Below, one piece after another: positions 41,208 to 50,525 of a DNA stretch of 64,000 bases. The notes under the pieces are model-generated. The model was given only the letters and a program-made list of their open reading frames with translations. It made no database searches and had not been told where the DNA came from. A program made the translations under genes and the position numbers. The stretch comes from RBG-16-57-11 sp964503145 (GTDB lineage Bacteria > Chloroflexota > Anaerolineae > Anaerolineales > UBA4823): assembly GCA_964503145.1 (NCBI GenBank), contig CAZCYV010000009.1:62001-126000 (forward strand), in the 5' to 3' direction. Position 1 is the first letter of the stretch. Each line of letters starts with the position of its first letter.

Positions 41208-43732
41208 CTGGCTTCGATCAAATAGAAGACCAGGCTGCCGCTTGGGGAGTTCAGGGTGATGGTGTTTTCCCGAATCATCGCCACGTTCGCCTGTTGCAGC
41301 GCAGCCAAATATTCCTGCTCCTGCTCCATGATATCTTGGGGGCAACGGAGTCGGCCGCTGCGAAGTCGCCCGATGGCAATCGTGTACGTGCCATCCTCAT
41401 TTGCAGTGGCCGTGTAGTCTCCGTGATACGCATTGCAGCCTGCAAATCCGGCCAGCTCGCCCGCCTTGAATTGCAGCGTAATGGCCGTGCCGGGCGCCAG
41501 TGGCTGGGTGTTGATCGTCGATAGCGTCCAGACATCGGTTTCCAGGCGCGCATCTATCGTAATGCGGGTCGTGGCGTAGCTGCTCAGGCCGTCCGCATCG
41601 GTGACAAAAACGGCGACTTCGTAATCGCCGGCGCGATCGTAGATCGCCGAGATGCTGGAATCCGGCGAGGCCGGCAGATTCACGCCGTTGCCCAGGCTCC
41701 AGCTAAAGGAGACAATCGGGCTGCTCCCCGGCTGGGAGGCGGAAGCGTCGAACTCGACCGGCTCGCCGATGAAACCCTGTCCCGGACCGGCTATGTTGGC
41801 TTGCGGCGGCAGCGAAGGGGGCGGCGGTTCCGGGGTCGCGGTCGGCTGCTCGGGCGTGGGTACGGGCGTGTAGGTCGGCTGCGGAGGCGGCGGTGGCGGC
41901 GGTGGCGTTGCGGTGGGCGGCGCGGCGGTGGGTGTGGGCAAGGGCAAGATATGGATCTGCCCGGCGTTCGATCCAGTTTGACCGCGCTGGTCGGTCACCG
42001 CCAGGCGAACGTTGTATGCGCCCGGGTTGCGGTAAGTGTGTTGGACGACGACCCCGCTGGCAGTCGTCCCGTCGCCGAAATCCCAGCTCCAGGAGACCAG
42101 CGGCGCCTGCCCGCTGGAGGCCGAGCCATCGAACACGACCACCTGGCCGACCTGCGCTTGGGGCATCATCTGGATGACGGCCTGCGGCGGGGTGACCGCT
42201 TCGGAGCGATCCAACGGGTAGAGCGAGTAGTTCAGGAAGCCAGCATCGCCGGCAATCTGCAACGCGGTATCGGCCACAAAATAGCTGCGAGCGGAGCGCA
42301 GGATCGCAATCATCGCCGCTTCTTGTTGCTGTAAGGCGGGGTCAGGACAGGCGCCGGGGCCAAGATTGAGGTTGGTGATGCTGATCTGATTGAAGTTGGT
42401 TTGATAGTTGGCGCTCAGGTCTTTGCAGCCAGTATAACCGACCAAAGTGCCATTCGGATTGAACAGGGTGTGCGCTTCCTGAACGCCTGCGCTGCTGCGC
42501 GCATCGTTATAAGCCACCAGATACCAGTTACGCTCGATCAGCAGCGGGCGCTGATCAATCTGCGATTGCGTTGCCGTAGGCGCCAGCACGGTCGCTGTGC
42601 TGCTCGCTATCGGAGTCTCAGTGAGAGATGGGCCTCTTACAGCGTCGCCCAGCCACAAGGACCAGGTCGCGTACAGGCATAGCAACGCCAGCACGACGAT
42701 CCCAGAAACCAATGTCCAAGTTGGGATCAGCCCTCTGACGATCAAAGTCCCGTCGAGCGTTTGGGGTGGCTGACCGGCGACCTGCACATTGACCGTGTAA
42801 GGATAGCCCTTTTCGCCTCCGAACAACGGACGGCGGGCGGGCCGGGCGCGATATTCCAGTTCCACGGCCTCACCGCTCGGCGCATTGATCTGCTGAGGCT
42901 CGTTTGGCTCGAAGCGCAGCGAATCCTGCGGGCTGTCCCAGTTGACCCGGAAGGTCGTCGGAATATTCGAGAGATTATGGATCCACACCTTCGCCGGCAG
43001 GTTTTGGTCTGGCTGGGCCGCTTCGAGGGCGCTCTCGAACGCAATGAACGCTGCGACGGTCAGCGTGCAGTCGATGGTGATGGTTTGATCGGGGGCCTCC
43101 TGGCTGGCGACCAGGATGCGAAACGGATATCTGCCAGCGCGTGCGCTGGGGTCGCGCGGCGGCTGGACAATCAACCGTGCGTCGCGTATTTCGCCTGGCT
43201 GCAACCTGATCATCGATTCGGGGGCGCTGACCCATCCCGACGGCGCGCCCTCGGCGGTCAGCCTGAGGGCATCTGCGGCGAAACCCTGGTTGATCAATAC
43301 CACCGGGATTTCCAGCTTTTCGCCTGCCGTGACCGCGTATTGCACGCCATTCAGCAGGACGCCGATGCGCCCTTTGACTTCGAGACCTGCCACCGTCAGG
43401 GCGACCTGCGCCTGAGCGGTCTGGGAAGGGGCAATTGTGCTGGTCGCCTGAAGCTTCAGGGTGTATCGCCCGATCTGAACGTTCGGCGGCATTGGCGGTC
43501 TGATCGTCAGCAGGATCTGTCGCTGCTCACCAGGTTGGAGCAATGCCACCGGCTGCTCTGTGGACACCCAGACCAGCGGTATCCCTTCGATGCCGATTCT
43601 CAACTGGTCTGGCGTGCTGCCGCGATTAATGAGAGTCACAGGGATTTCCAATATCTCGCCTGGCGCGATGGAATACTGGCTGGCGGGCGTGGTGAGCACA
43701 ATCGTTTCTTGATCAGCGCTGTTCATATCCAA
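41204..43732 (-). CDS. Ig-like/META/PKD multidomain membrane protein
   Basis: The 842-residue protein lacks a signal peptide. Residues 10-330 contain three Ig-like repeats (IPVTLINRGSTPDQLRI and IPVVLINQGFAADALRL open two). A single membrane helix lies at about 335-361. Beyond it are a META (HslJ-like) domain at 405-505, a PKD domain at 514-597 (SWSWDFGDGTTASG), a Pro/Thr stalk, a second PKD at 643-725 and a second META domain at 732-838. The C-terminal modules are presumably outside and the Ig repeats cytoplasmic, an odd topology unless the start is misassigned. Likely an envelope scaffold or adhesin. The ATG choice (43732 or 43726) is uncertain. Confidence 0.85.
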   Translation of the reverse strand: MDMNSADQETIVLTTPASQYSIAPGEILEIPVTLINRGSTPDQLRIGIEGIPLVWVSTEQPVALLQPGEQRQILLTIRPPMPPNVQIGRYTLKLQATSTIAPSQTAQAQVALTVAGLEVKGRIGVLLNGVQYAVTAGEKLEIPVVLINQGFAADALRLTAEGAPSGWVSAPESMIRLQPGEIRDARLIVQPPRDPSARAGRYPFRILVASQEAPDQTITIDCTLTVAAFIAFESALEAAQPDQNLPAKVWIHNLSNIPTTFRVNWDSPQDSLRFEPNEPQQINAPSGEAVELEYRARPARRPLFGGEKGYPYTVNVQVAGQPPQTLDGTLIVRGLIPTWTLVSGIVVLALLCLYATWSLWLGDAVRGPSLTETPIASSTATVLAPTATQSQIDQRPLLIERNWYLVAYNDARSSAGVQEAHTLFNPNGTLVGYTGCKDLSANYQTNFNQISITNLNLGPGACPDPALQQQEAAMIAILRSARSYFVADTALQIAGDAGFLNYSLYPLDRSEAVTPPQAVIQMMPQAQVGQVVVFDGSASSGQAPLVSWSWDFGDGTTASGVVVQHTYRNPGAYNVRLAVTDQRGQTGSNAGQIHILPLPTPTAAPPTATPPPPPPPPQPTYTPVPTPEQPTATPEPPPPSLPPQANIAGPGQGFIGEPVEFDASASQPGSSPIVSFSWSLGNGVNLPASPDSSISAIYDRAGDYEVAVFVTDADGLSSYATTRITIDARLETDVWTLSTINTQPLAPGTAITLQFKAGELAGFAGCNAYHGDYTATANEDGTYTIAIGRLRSGRLRCPQDIMEQEQEYLAALQQANVAMIRENTITLNSPSGSLVFYLIEAR

Positions 43733-43778
43733 TTCTTCTCTTCTACTTCTGCACCTTTTCGGTTTTTAGCCGGGTGGA

Positions 43779-43807
43779 TAACAGGGCAGGTTTCAACTGC
43801 CCTGTTA
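43779..43807. repeat. Intergenic hairpin
   Basis: An 11-bp perfect inverted repeat (TAACAGGGCAG with CTGCCCTGTTA) around a 7-base loop, between the DUF1269 gene stop and the Ig/META gene start. It lacks a T-run, so it may be a processing or attenuation structure rather than a full terminator. Confidence 0.6.
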
Positions 43808-43896
43808 CCCCTGCTGCTTCATCTTCCAGTGATCATCGCAGCGATCGAAGCATAGACCCTCGGTAAATCCCCGATGACGAAGGAGCACCCCGGCGA

Positions 43897-44385
43897 TTAC
43901 TCCTCAGCAAAGGCGGCCATAAGCTGCTCTTCCTGTTCCTTGGTCAGATTGGAGGCGATCAGCTCGAACTCGAAACCCTTGAGCTCGGCGAGCACCTTGT
44001 CCTGCACGGCGTCGGTGGTCATCAAGAACAGCGCCGAGGTGCCCTCGGTGACCTTTTCACGGGTTTGTTTGATGAAATCATCGCTGATGCCGTAATCGGC
44101 CATCTTACCGCTCAGGGCGCCTATCGCCGCGCCTACAGCCAGGCCGAAAAAGGGCACGAAGAAGATCAGGCCGAAGAGCATGCCCCAGAAGGCGCCCTGC
44201 ATGGCGCCCACCCCTGCCAGGTTGACCAGTTGCTTGGTCTTGGGTTTGCTCTTGCCGGCAGGCCAGGTGACGATGGCGGCGTCCACGATCTTGATCAGCG
44301 CCATCTTCTGCAGGGATTGAATCTTTTCCAGCATCTGAGCAGCCCCCTCGGGGGTGTTGAACTTGAGTACAGTCAGTGTTGTCAT
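43897..44385 (-). CDS. DUF1269-family membrane protein
   Basis: The 162-residue product starts TTLTVLKFNTPEGAAQMLEKI and has a glycine-rich hydrophobic hairpin (GAMQGAFWGMLFGLIFFVPFFGLAVGAAIGALSG, given here only as its opening GAMQGAFWGM and closing GAAIGALSG), then a charged C-terminal domain. This is the DUF1269 family; function unknown, often in stress-type clusters. The ATG at 44385 follows GGAGAGAGAA. The N-terminal half resembles the DUF6325 protein at 50960-51382. Confidence 0.9.
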   Translation of the reverse strand: MTTLTVLKFNTPEGAAQMLEKIQSLQKMALIKIVDAAIVTWPAGKSKPKTKQLVNLAGVGAMQGAFWGMLFGLIFFVPFFGLAVGAAIGALSGKMADYGISDDFIKQTREKVTEGTSALFLMTTDAVQDKVLAELKGFEFELIASNLTKEQEEQLMAAFAEE

Positions 44386-44535
44386 TTCTCTCTCCAAATA
44401 GTAAAGTTGATGTCATTAGTTGTGCCTGGTTGGTGCTCGTTACGCGATCATCCGTTCATCCGTTAAACCGATACCTCCTTGCCTCACATAAACATCACCA
44501 TGGCTACATACTCCCAAAGCGGCGCCAATTTTTAT

Positions 44536-45321
44536 TCATGGCGCCAGGTTCAGCCTCTGTTGCAGGTCGATCAGGGCTTTCTGCGGGGTCTGAAGCAAGC
44601 CGACGTTCGAGCGATCCAGATCGACGATCACCAAAAAGACGACCGAGACAATTATCACTACCATGATCAACGCCAGGAGATTGTGCTTTTCCCGATAACT
44701 GTCGTACACGCCGATCAGTACCATGGTCAAAAAAGCCACCAGGTAGAGGCCCAGCATCATGATCGACGGAACGCGCCAGCCTAGCTCGGCGTTGATGCGG
44801 TCGCTGTGCAGATCGATGACTTGATTCAAAGCCGAGAGATACAAGGCCATTGTCGGTCCAGCATCTATCTTTTTTACAATTTCTTCCGCATCCAACCACA
44901 GTTCATCATGGATCTCTTCCGATCGGGCAATCGCCATTGCCGTAGCCGACCGATCGAGCGCCTTGAGGCGCATATCGACATATTCACGTAGGAGCTCGCG
45001 CGACATACCATCGTAAGGCTCAGGCAGATAACCGGCGCGCAGGTAGGCGGTGCCAATAGCGTTGGCTTCGACCACGATCAATTGCCGTCTCTGGTTAAAA
45101 TTCCCAACCGCGATATTGGTGACAAACGCCAGCAGGAAGCCCAATAGCGCCAAGGCGGCGCCAACCACTGCGCCAACGCCTGCTTCAGCTTGATCCGGCC
45201 AGCGCTTCTGGATCAGCTTTCCCAGGCGGAAGCCTGTTTCAGCAGACAGGAACAAGAAGGCCATCGTTAGAAGATAAACAGACCAGATCGGTAACAAATC
45301 CAATGGTTGGTTGTATCCCAT
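44536..45321 (-). CDS. DUF4239 (bestrophin-like) membrane protein
   Basis: The 261-residue protein has an N-terminal hydrophobic pair (YLLTMAFLFLSAETGFRLG; GVGAVVGAALALLGFLLAFV), the motif VEANAIGTAYLRAGYLP, a helical soluble middle, and a C-terminal hydrophobic pair. This arrangement fits DUF4239, a family distantly similar to bestrophin anion channels. GAGGGG lies before the ATG. A dyad at 45369-45412 lies upstream. Confidence 0.88.
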   Translation of the reverse strand: MGYNQPLDLLPIWSVYLLTMAFLFLSAETGFRLGKLIQKRWPDQAEAGVGAVVGAALALLGFLLAFVTNIAVGNFNQRRQLIVVEANAIGTAYLRAGYLPEPYDGMSRELLREYVDMRLKALDRSATAMAIARSEEIHDELWLDAEEIVKKIDAGPTMALYLSALNQVIDLHSDRINAELGWRVPSIMMLGLYLVAFLTMVLIGVYDSYREKHNLLALIMVVIIVSVVFLVIVDLDRSNVGLLQTPQKALIDLQQRLNLAP

Positions 45322-45368
45322 CTTTTTATCCCCTCGCTTCGAAAGAGCGAGATATGGTCAGCTGGAAG

Positions 45369-45412
45369 GAGTGGTCGCCGTACACGTTGCAAGAGGGTAC
45401 AAGCGACCACTC
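45369..45412. promoter_or_regulatory. Inverted repeat upstream of the DUF4239 gene
   Basis: GAGTGGTCGC (45369-45378) and its exact inverse GCGACCACTC (45403-45412) flank 24 bases that hold a nested GTAC...GTAC dyad. It lies about 50-90 bases upstream of the 45321 start, so it could be an operator or a leader hairpin. Confidence 0.5.
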
Positions 45413-45445
45413 ACTATCCGGTAGATTGCAGCAAGGCCCTCCGAA

Positions 45446-47872
45446 TTACTGGATTGTGATCGTCACCGTATCCATTGAGGTCTGGCCATAGAAGTCCACT
45501 ACGGTCAGGGTAACCGTATAGACCCCTGGGGCGGCAAAGACGTGCTCGACCAGGACTCCCTCGGAGGTGGTGCCATCACCGAAGTTCCAGGTATAGCCAG
45601 CCAGCCAGCCAGCCGGGCTTGAGTCGCTGGCGTCGAAGATGATCACCTCGCCCGCCAGCCCCTGTTCCGGGGCAGAGATCACCGCCTGGGGCGGTGTCTC
45701 CGCTGGCAGCGTGGCGATCGGCGGCATAGGCTCCGCTGTGGGCGGGGCAGGCTCAGGCGTCGGCGTTGGCGGCTCAGGGGTCACAGTGGGCAGCGGCTCA
45801 GGGGTCACAGTGGACGGCGGCTCAGGGGTCACAGTAGCCGGCGGCTCTGGCGTTTCGGTAGGCGGCGGCTCGATCGGCAGGACGGGCGCCGGCCGGTTGT
45901 AGTACACCAGCAGGCCGCCAAGGGTGCCGATCACAAGCTGGTTGTTGACTTGTGAGATGCGGTTGGCCGTTTCCAGCATCGCCAGGTAGGACGATTCCTG
46001 CTCCATCACACCGGGCGGCTCGGCGCAGAACACCTTGGTCGTCACCGCCGGCCCCACCTGGAAATAGCTCAGGATGGGGGACGTGTAAGTGTTGCAGCCG
46101 GCGGTGCCGCGCAAGGTGCCGGAGCCGCCATCCGGATTGATGGCAAAATCGGCGGTGATGGTGGTGCCTGGCCGCAAGGGGATATTGCGCATCGAGACCA
46201 GCCACCAGCGGGTGCCGTTCAGGGCGGTGAGCGGCCCGCCGCTGGGCGGCGCCTCGGGCACGAAGGCGGTGTAGTTGAGCATCTGGCCATCGCCGTAGAA
46301 AATCTGCAAGGTATCGCCCAGGATGCGATATCTTTGGGCGCTATCCAGCGCCAGGTAATACTGCATTTCCTGCTCAGGCAGCCCGGCGGGGCAGCCTGGG
46401 TTGTTCGTCCGGGCGGGGAGATTGATCTTGATCTCTTTCAGGCTGGCGGCGTACACGGCGTTGTAATCGTTGCAGCCGGTCCCGCCCACGATCAGCCCCG
46501 AGGGGACGCCCGGCTGGCGCACGAACTGGGCGGTGAAATCCGCTCCGGCCACCGGCGCCTGTGGGTTGCTCACCGGACCCAGGGCGGTCAGCCGCCAGTT
46601 TGTGCCCTCCAGGGGAGCGCGGTTGGCGACAAAAGTCAGCAGGCCTTTCTCGGAGGTGATAATCAGGGTCTGGCCAAACACCTGGTAACTTTGGGCGGCC
46701 CTCAGCAACTCTAGATAGGTCGCCTCGGTCTGCATGACGGTCTCTGGGCAGCGCACTTTGGTCGAAGCCAGCTCTGTGACGGTCAAGCGGTCCTCTTCGA
46801 CGGTGTAGCCGCCGCGATAATTGTTGCACATCGCCACCCCGCCGACCGCTCCCTGCCCAGGCTTGGCCTCCGGGTCGAACAGGGCAGTCGTGGGCACCAG
46901 GCCGACGGTGTTGCGCACCCCGTTCATCGTCACCAGGGTCCACAGGGTGTTCTCCAGCGTCAGGCTGCGCGAGGTATAGACCAGCACCCCACCATCGTAG
47001 GTTATTTTCAGCCTTGCGCCCTCGATCTGGTAGGTCTTGGCGCTTGACAGGGCCTTTAGATAAGCCGCCTCTTGTTCCATGCCCTGGGTGCAGGCCATCA
47101 TGGTCGAGATCGCTTGCTCGATTTTAATCTGGTTATCCTGCAGGGTGTAGCTGGCGACGTAATTGTTACATCCGGATGTTCCGCTGAGATTGCCCTGCTC
47201 GCCGAAGATCGCTGTGATGATCACGCCGCTTTCGACCTCAGTGGGGTTGTTCGGATCGCCCATGCTTTCCAGCACCCATACCGTGTCCACCAGGGGCGTC
47301 TCCCCTGCGACGAAGACCAGCTTGCGCTCGGCACCGTCGCCCACTGCGTAGAAGACCTCCAGCCGGCCTTCGGGGGTGAAGGCAATCCGTTGGGCGCCTT
47401 CCAGGGCCGCCAGCACGGCGGCTTCCTGGTTCATGCCGCGCTCGCAGAACATCATTGTCGAGGCAATCGGACCGCTGACGGTGAGTTGGTCGCCGGCGAG
47501 TTCGTAGGCGGTGGTGTAATTGTTACAGCCGCCCGATCCGCTGAGCGTTCCATCGGAGGAAAACAGCGCAGTGACGACAGTGCCTTCTTCTACTACAGCC
47601 GGGTTGGCTGCATTCCCAAAAGCCACCAGCAGCCAAAGCCTGTCCACTAATTGGGACGCCAGATCGGCGGTCGGCTGGGGCGTGGGAGCGACTTCTTCGG
47701 TCGGCTCCGGCTCGGGGGTAGCTGTGGCCGCCGGGGGCGGCTGGGTCGGTGGAGCGGGCGGCTCTGTGGGCGGCGGGGCCGGTCGGCAGGCAGCCATCAG
47801 CAGGGTAAATATCACGATCAAGCTACTCCACCATATCATACGTGTCTCTTTCATCCCTAACGCACCTTTCAT
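45446..47872 (-). CDS. Lipoprotein with five META domains and a C-terminal PKD domain
   Basis: The 808-residue protein has a lipoprotein signal (IFTLLMAAC, Cys29) and a Pro/Thr linker. Five tandem META/HslJ-type domains follow at about 77-178, 195-298, 307-415, 421-533 and 551-658. Each has the pattern W-x-L, then GCNNY or a close variant, then a Cys before an xEQE/xQE helix. A Thr-Pro repeat stalk (660-715) leads to a PKD domain (YTWNFGDGTTSEGV). META domains of single-copy proteins (HslJ, MetA) are heat- or motility-linked; a five-copy array is unusual. It is probably exposed on the cell surface. The ATG at 47872 has AAGGAG upstream. Confidence 0.9.
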   Translation of the reverse strand: MKGALGMKETRMIWWSSLIVIFTLLMAACRPAPPPTEPPAPPTQPPPAATATPEPEPTEEVAPTPQPTADLASQLVDRLWLLVAFGNAANPAVVEEGTVVTALFSSDGTLSGSGGCNNYTTAYELAGDQLTVSGPIASTMMFCERGMNQEAAVLAALEGAQRIAFTPEGRLEVFYAVGDGAERKLVFVAGETPLVDTVWVLESMGDPNNPTEVESGVIITAIFGEQGNLSGTSGCNNYVASYTLQDNQIKIEQAISTMMACTQGMEQEAAYLKALSSAKTYQIEGARLKITYDGGVLVYTSRSLTLENTLWTLVTMNGVRNTVGLVPTTALFDPEAKPGQGAVGGVAMCNNYRGGYTVEEDRLTVTELASTKVRCPETVMQTEATYLELLRAAQSYQVFGQTLIITSEKGLLTFVANRAPLEGTNWRLTALGPVSNPQAPVAGADFTAQFVRQPGVPSGLIVGGTGCNDYNAVYAASLKEIKINLPARTNNPGCPAGLPEQEMQYYLALDSAQRYRILGDTLQIFYGDGQMLNYTAFVPEAPPSGGPLTALNGTRWWLVSMRNIPLRPGTTITADFAINPDGGSGTLRGTAGCNTYTSPILSYFQVGPAVTTKVFCAEPPGVMEQESSYLAMLETANRISQVNNQLVIGTLGGLLVYYNRPAPVLPIEPPPTETPEPPATVTPEPPSTVTPEPLPTVTPEPPTPTPEPAPPTAEPMPPIATLPAETPPQAVISAPEQGLAGEVIIFDASDSSPAGWLAGYTWNFGDGTTSEGVLVEHVFAAPGVYTVTLTVVDFYGQTSMDTVTITIQ
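45771..45866. repeat. 24-bp minisatellite encoding the Thr-Pro stalk
   Basis: Three near-identical 24-base units and a fourth degenerate one, each starting GGCTC, in frame within the META/PKD lipoprotein gene. Each unit encodes roughly TVTPEPxP on the minus strand. Confidence 0.8.
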
Positions 47873-47936
47873 ACTCTTAGATCTCCTTGTGATTTTCGAA
47901 CTTAAAACCCTGATCCAAAGCAGGCATACGAACAAT

Positions 47937-49181
47937 CTAACGGTTGGCAGCCTCGGGGTCGCTTGACGGTGTCACTTCCGCGGCCTCCTTTCTTAGATAA
48001 GCGGAAATGTTTTTGACCGCCGTTAAGGCCATTTGGCCGATATTTTGGCCTGCCTGCTGCTCATCAGCGATCAACCCCAATTCCTTCAAGTCTATGCGAC
48101 CTTGCTGATCGAGGATTTCCAGGTCGGATCGTAGTAAGTATTTGGTATAGACATCGATGCTGGTCACCAGCAAGATCATCACCACCGGGCCATACAGCGC
48201 GCCAATGATGCCCATCACCCCCAGGCCGCCCAGTACGCTCAAAATGACCAGTGCCGGGTTGAGCTGTGCGCCCTTGGGGATCAAGCGATGCCGCAAGAGG
48301 GTGTCCAGGTTGGTCACTATCACCAGGAAGGCCACGATCACGAATATCCCTTGCCACACATTTCCGTTGACGATCAAGATGAGCCCCACTGGCCAGGCTA
48401 TCAGGGAGACGCCAATCAGCGGCACCAACGATAGCAGCATTGAGAGCAGGGTCAGGAACAGGACGAAGGGCACGCCAGCGATCCATAGAATCAGGCCCAT
48501 TGTCAGGCCCTGGGCGATGGCGATGATGAAGTTGCCCTTGAACATGGCTTTGATCATGATGTCGATCTTATCCATGAATAACTGGGTGATCTCTGGCGGG
48601 AAGGGCACGATATCCAGAATGTCCTGCTTGCCAGGGCGCTTGTAGCGCGGCAGAAGGACGTAGATGATCACCAGCACCACCAGCCCGTTCACGAAAATGC
48701 CCGGTAGCGAACGCCCCAGACTGATCAGGACGCCGCGCAGCCAGGTGGCGAGCCAGGAGGTGACCTGGGCGATGGTCTCGGCGAGCTGGATCTCTTCCAG
48801 GTGCACGTTTCCCGAGGTGAACGAGCGTATCACCCGCTCTAGCCAGCCGTTCACCCCGCCCAGCGAAAGATCCAGGGTGGTGATATCCAGGCCGCTGAAC
48901 AGTATGGTCGCCTGACTGACGGCGCCGCCGACGATCACCACTGCCGGAATGGCGATCAGCAGGATAAAGATGAGCATGGTCAGCCCGGTGGCCTTTATTT
49001 CGCTGCCGTTGATCCACCTTCTGGCCAACACCCAGTTGTACAGCGGCTTCAACAGGATCACCAGAGCGACCGCCAGCAAGATGGCCTGCACGAATTGCCA
49101 CACCAGGATCAGCGCCAGGATGGCCAGGACGGCCACCATGCTGAAGAAAAAGATCCGTTGCCTTAAGAAACGCCCACGCAT
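47937..49181 (-). CDS. AI-2E/PerM-family membrane transporter
   Basis: The 414-residue protein has about eight hydrophobic segments. The layout is that of the AI-2E family (TqsA/PerM-like): an N-terminal pair of helices (VALVILLKPLYNWVL), an amphipathic middle region, and a C-terminal helical block with GPVVMILLVTSIDVY. Members export or exchange small molecules or ions; substrate cannot be read from sequence. It starts 8 bases after the DUF4203 gene. Confidence 0.93.
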   Translation of the reverse strand: MRGRFLRQRIFFFSMVAVLAILALILVWQFVQAILLAVALVILLKPLYNWVLARRWINGSEIKATGLTMLIFILLIAIPAVVIVGGAVSQATILFSGLDITTLDLSLGGVNGWLERVIRSFTSGNVHLEEIQLAETIAQVTSWLATWLRGVLISLGRSLPGIFVNGLVVLVIIYVLLPRYKRPGKQDILDIVPFPPEITQLFMDKIDIMIKAMFKGNFIIAIAQGLTMGLILWIAGVPFVLFLTLLSMLLSLVPLIGVSLIAWPVGLILIVNGNVWQGIFVIVAFLVIVTNLDTLLRHRLIPKGAQLNPALVILSVLGGLGVMGIIGALYGPVVMILLVTSIDVYTKYLLRSDLEILDQQGRIDLKELGLIADEQQAGQNIGQMALTAVKNISAYLRKEAAEVTPSSDPEAANR

Positions 49182-49189
49182 TGGATTGT

Positions 49190-49777
49190 TTACCTGAGAT
49201 TGACGTAACGTCCCCGCACCCTGCGGATCTCAAATTGCGCCAGGATTCCGGTGATCAGGAAAGTCACGAAGACCATGAAAATCGGCGCAGAGAACGGGAT
49301 GCGAGCGGACAGGTAGTCTGGGCCAACGCCCCACGTCTGCGGAAAGAGATGGGTCAGGCCCAGCAGAATCGCATACGCGCCGGACAGCGTGGTGGCCAGT
49401 ATGATCACCCAATCTCCCATGCGGTTGCCAAAGAAACCCACCAAGCCGGCGCCGGCGATCAGGGCGACGAGGCTCAGGAAATCTGGCAAGCGCACAGGAA
49501 GTAGCGACAGGACGACCATCGCCAGCGTAGCCCCCAGGAGCACGCCGGCGAAATGGAGCACCATTTTGACCAGCAGGTAGCCAGCTAAGGCAGCGACCCC
49601 ACCCACCACCAGGCTGATCAGCAGGCGAGTCGCCGATGGCTGAGATGAAAGTAACCACATTGACAGTTGGAAACCCAACACAAACCCTCCCACGGCCAGC
49701 GCAAAGCGAAACAACCGACCGCCGTACACCAGCAGAAACACCCCGGAAGCGATCAGTAAAATATCCAGCAGGAACAT
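49190..49777 (-). CDS. DUF4203/TMEM198-like membrane protein
   Basis: The 195-residue protein is almost all hydrophobic, with about seven helices and internal glycine-rich turns (LVVGGVAALAGYLLVK, AGAGLVGFFGNRMGDW). It fits the DUF4203/TMEM198-like group. An AAAGGAG ribosome site precedes the ATG. Function unknown; it is directly coupled to the AI-2E transporter gene. Confidence 0.8.
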   Translation of the reverse strand: MFLLDILLIASGVFLLVYGGRLFRFALAVGGFVLGFQLSMWLLSSQPSATRLLISLVVGGVAALAGYLLVKMVLHFAGVLLGATLAMVVLSLLPVRLPDFLSLVALIAGAGLVGFFGNRMGDWVIILATTLSGAYAILLGLTHLFPQTWGVGPDYLSARIPFSAPIFMVFVTFLITGILAQFEIRRVRGRYVNLR

Positions 49778-49907
49778 GGTTTTTCTCCTTTCGTGCGCGG
49801 CTTATGCCTTCACGAATTGGGCGGCGCCCGCCACAGCAGCAGGCTCTCCCTAGGGGGGCCGTGGGCTTAACGGCTAGCAGCACGCCGCAAAGTAGTTGGT
49901 TAGCGCG

Positions 49908-50456
49908 CTATTCCCTGCGCTGAGCGAGCGACTGGAAAACTTGCAACACGCCGCCCACCAGCGAGATGATGGCGACGACCCAGATCAGGGTGACGACGCT
50001 GGCCAGGTTGGTGTAATTGGCGACCAGCACTCCGCCAAAGATCAGGCTCAACATGCCCATGATCGCTGCGCCCCAGCCGCCGCCCTTGAACGCCATCACC
50101 AGGGACACAGCGCCGACGATCAATCCCTGGATGCCCAGGAACAGCACCACGATCATGGGAATGGCGATGGCGCTGACCAGCGGGAAACGCAGGACGTAGA
50201 AGCCGGCCACGATGCTCAGGATGCCAGAAAACAGCTTCCACCCCCACGCCTGCCGATCGACGAACATGTACACCAGCGTGAAGATGCCGGTAAAGATCCA
50301 GTAGTAGCCCAAGACGATCACCAGCACCAGCACTGTTTTGACCGGAGCGGTCAGTAGAAGAACTCCCAGAAGGATGTTCAATATCCCATCGATTAGGCCC
50401 AACCACCACGGCGCACGGTGGGTCTCGAAGGTCAATGCGTTCGAATCGGTTGACAT
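49908..50456 (-). CDS. HdeD/DUF308-family membrane protein
   Basis: The 182-residue product has about six hydrophobic helices in three pairs, each with an internal GxxxxxxG/LLGVLLL pattern (LIDGILNILLGVLLL, WKLFSGILSIVAGFYVL, AIMGMLSLIFGGVLV). HdeD proteins are linked to acid resistance in enterobacteria. The ATG at 50456 follows AAGGAG. It belongs to the stress-like membrane cluster. Confidence 0.92.
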   Translation of the reverse strand: MSTDSNALTFETHRAPWWLGLIDGILNILLGVLLLTAPVKTVLVLVIVLGYYWIFTGIFTLVYMFVDRQAWGWKLFSGILSIVAGFYVLRFPLVSAIAIPMIVVLFLGIQGLIVGAVSLVMAFKGGGWGAAIMGMLSLIFGGVLVANYTNLASVVTLIWVVAIISLVGGVLQVFQSLAQRRE

Positions 50457-50525
50457 TTCGTTCACTCCTTGTGTATGTGAATTGAGAATGGCGCAGGTGG
50501 CCTCATCGAGCACCTGGCCTGTGCG

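Noticed and set aside
43735..43896. Full terminator at the 43779 hairpin
   Set aside because: The stem is strong, but neither strand has a T-run next to it.
45771..45866. CRISPR-like repeat array
   Set aside because: Units are contiguous without spacers and are in frame within a lipoprotein stalk.
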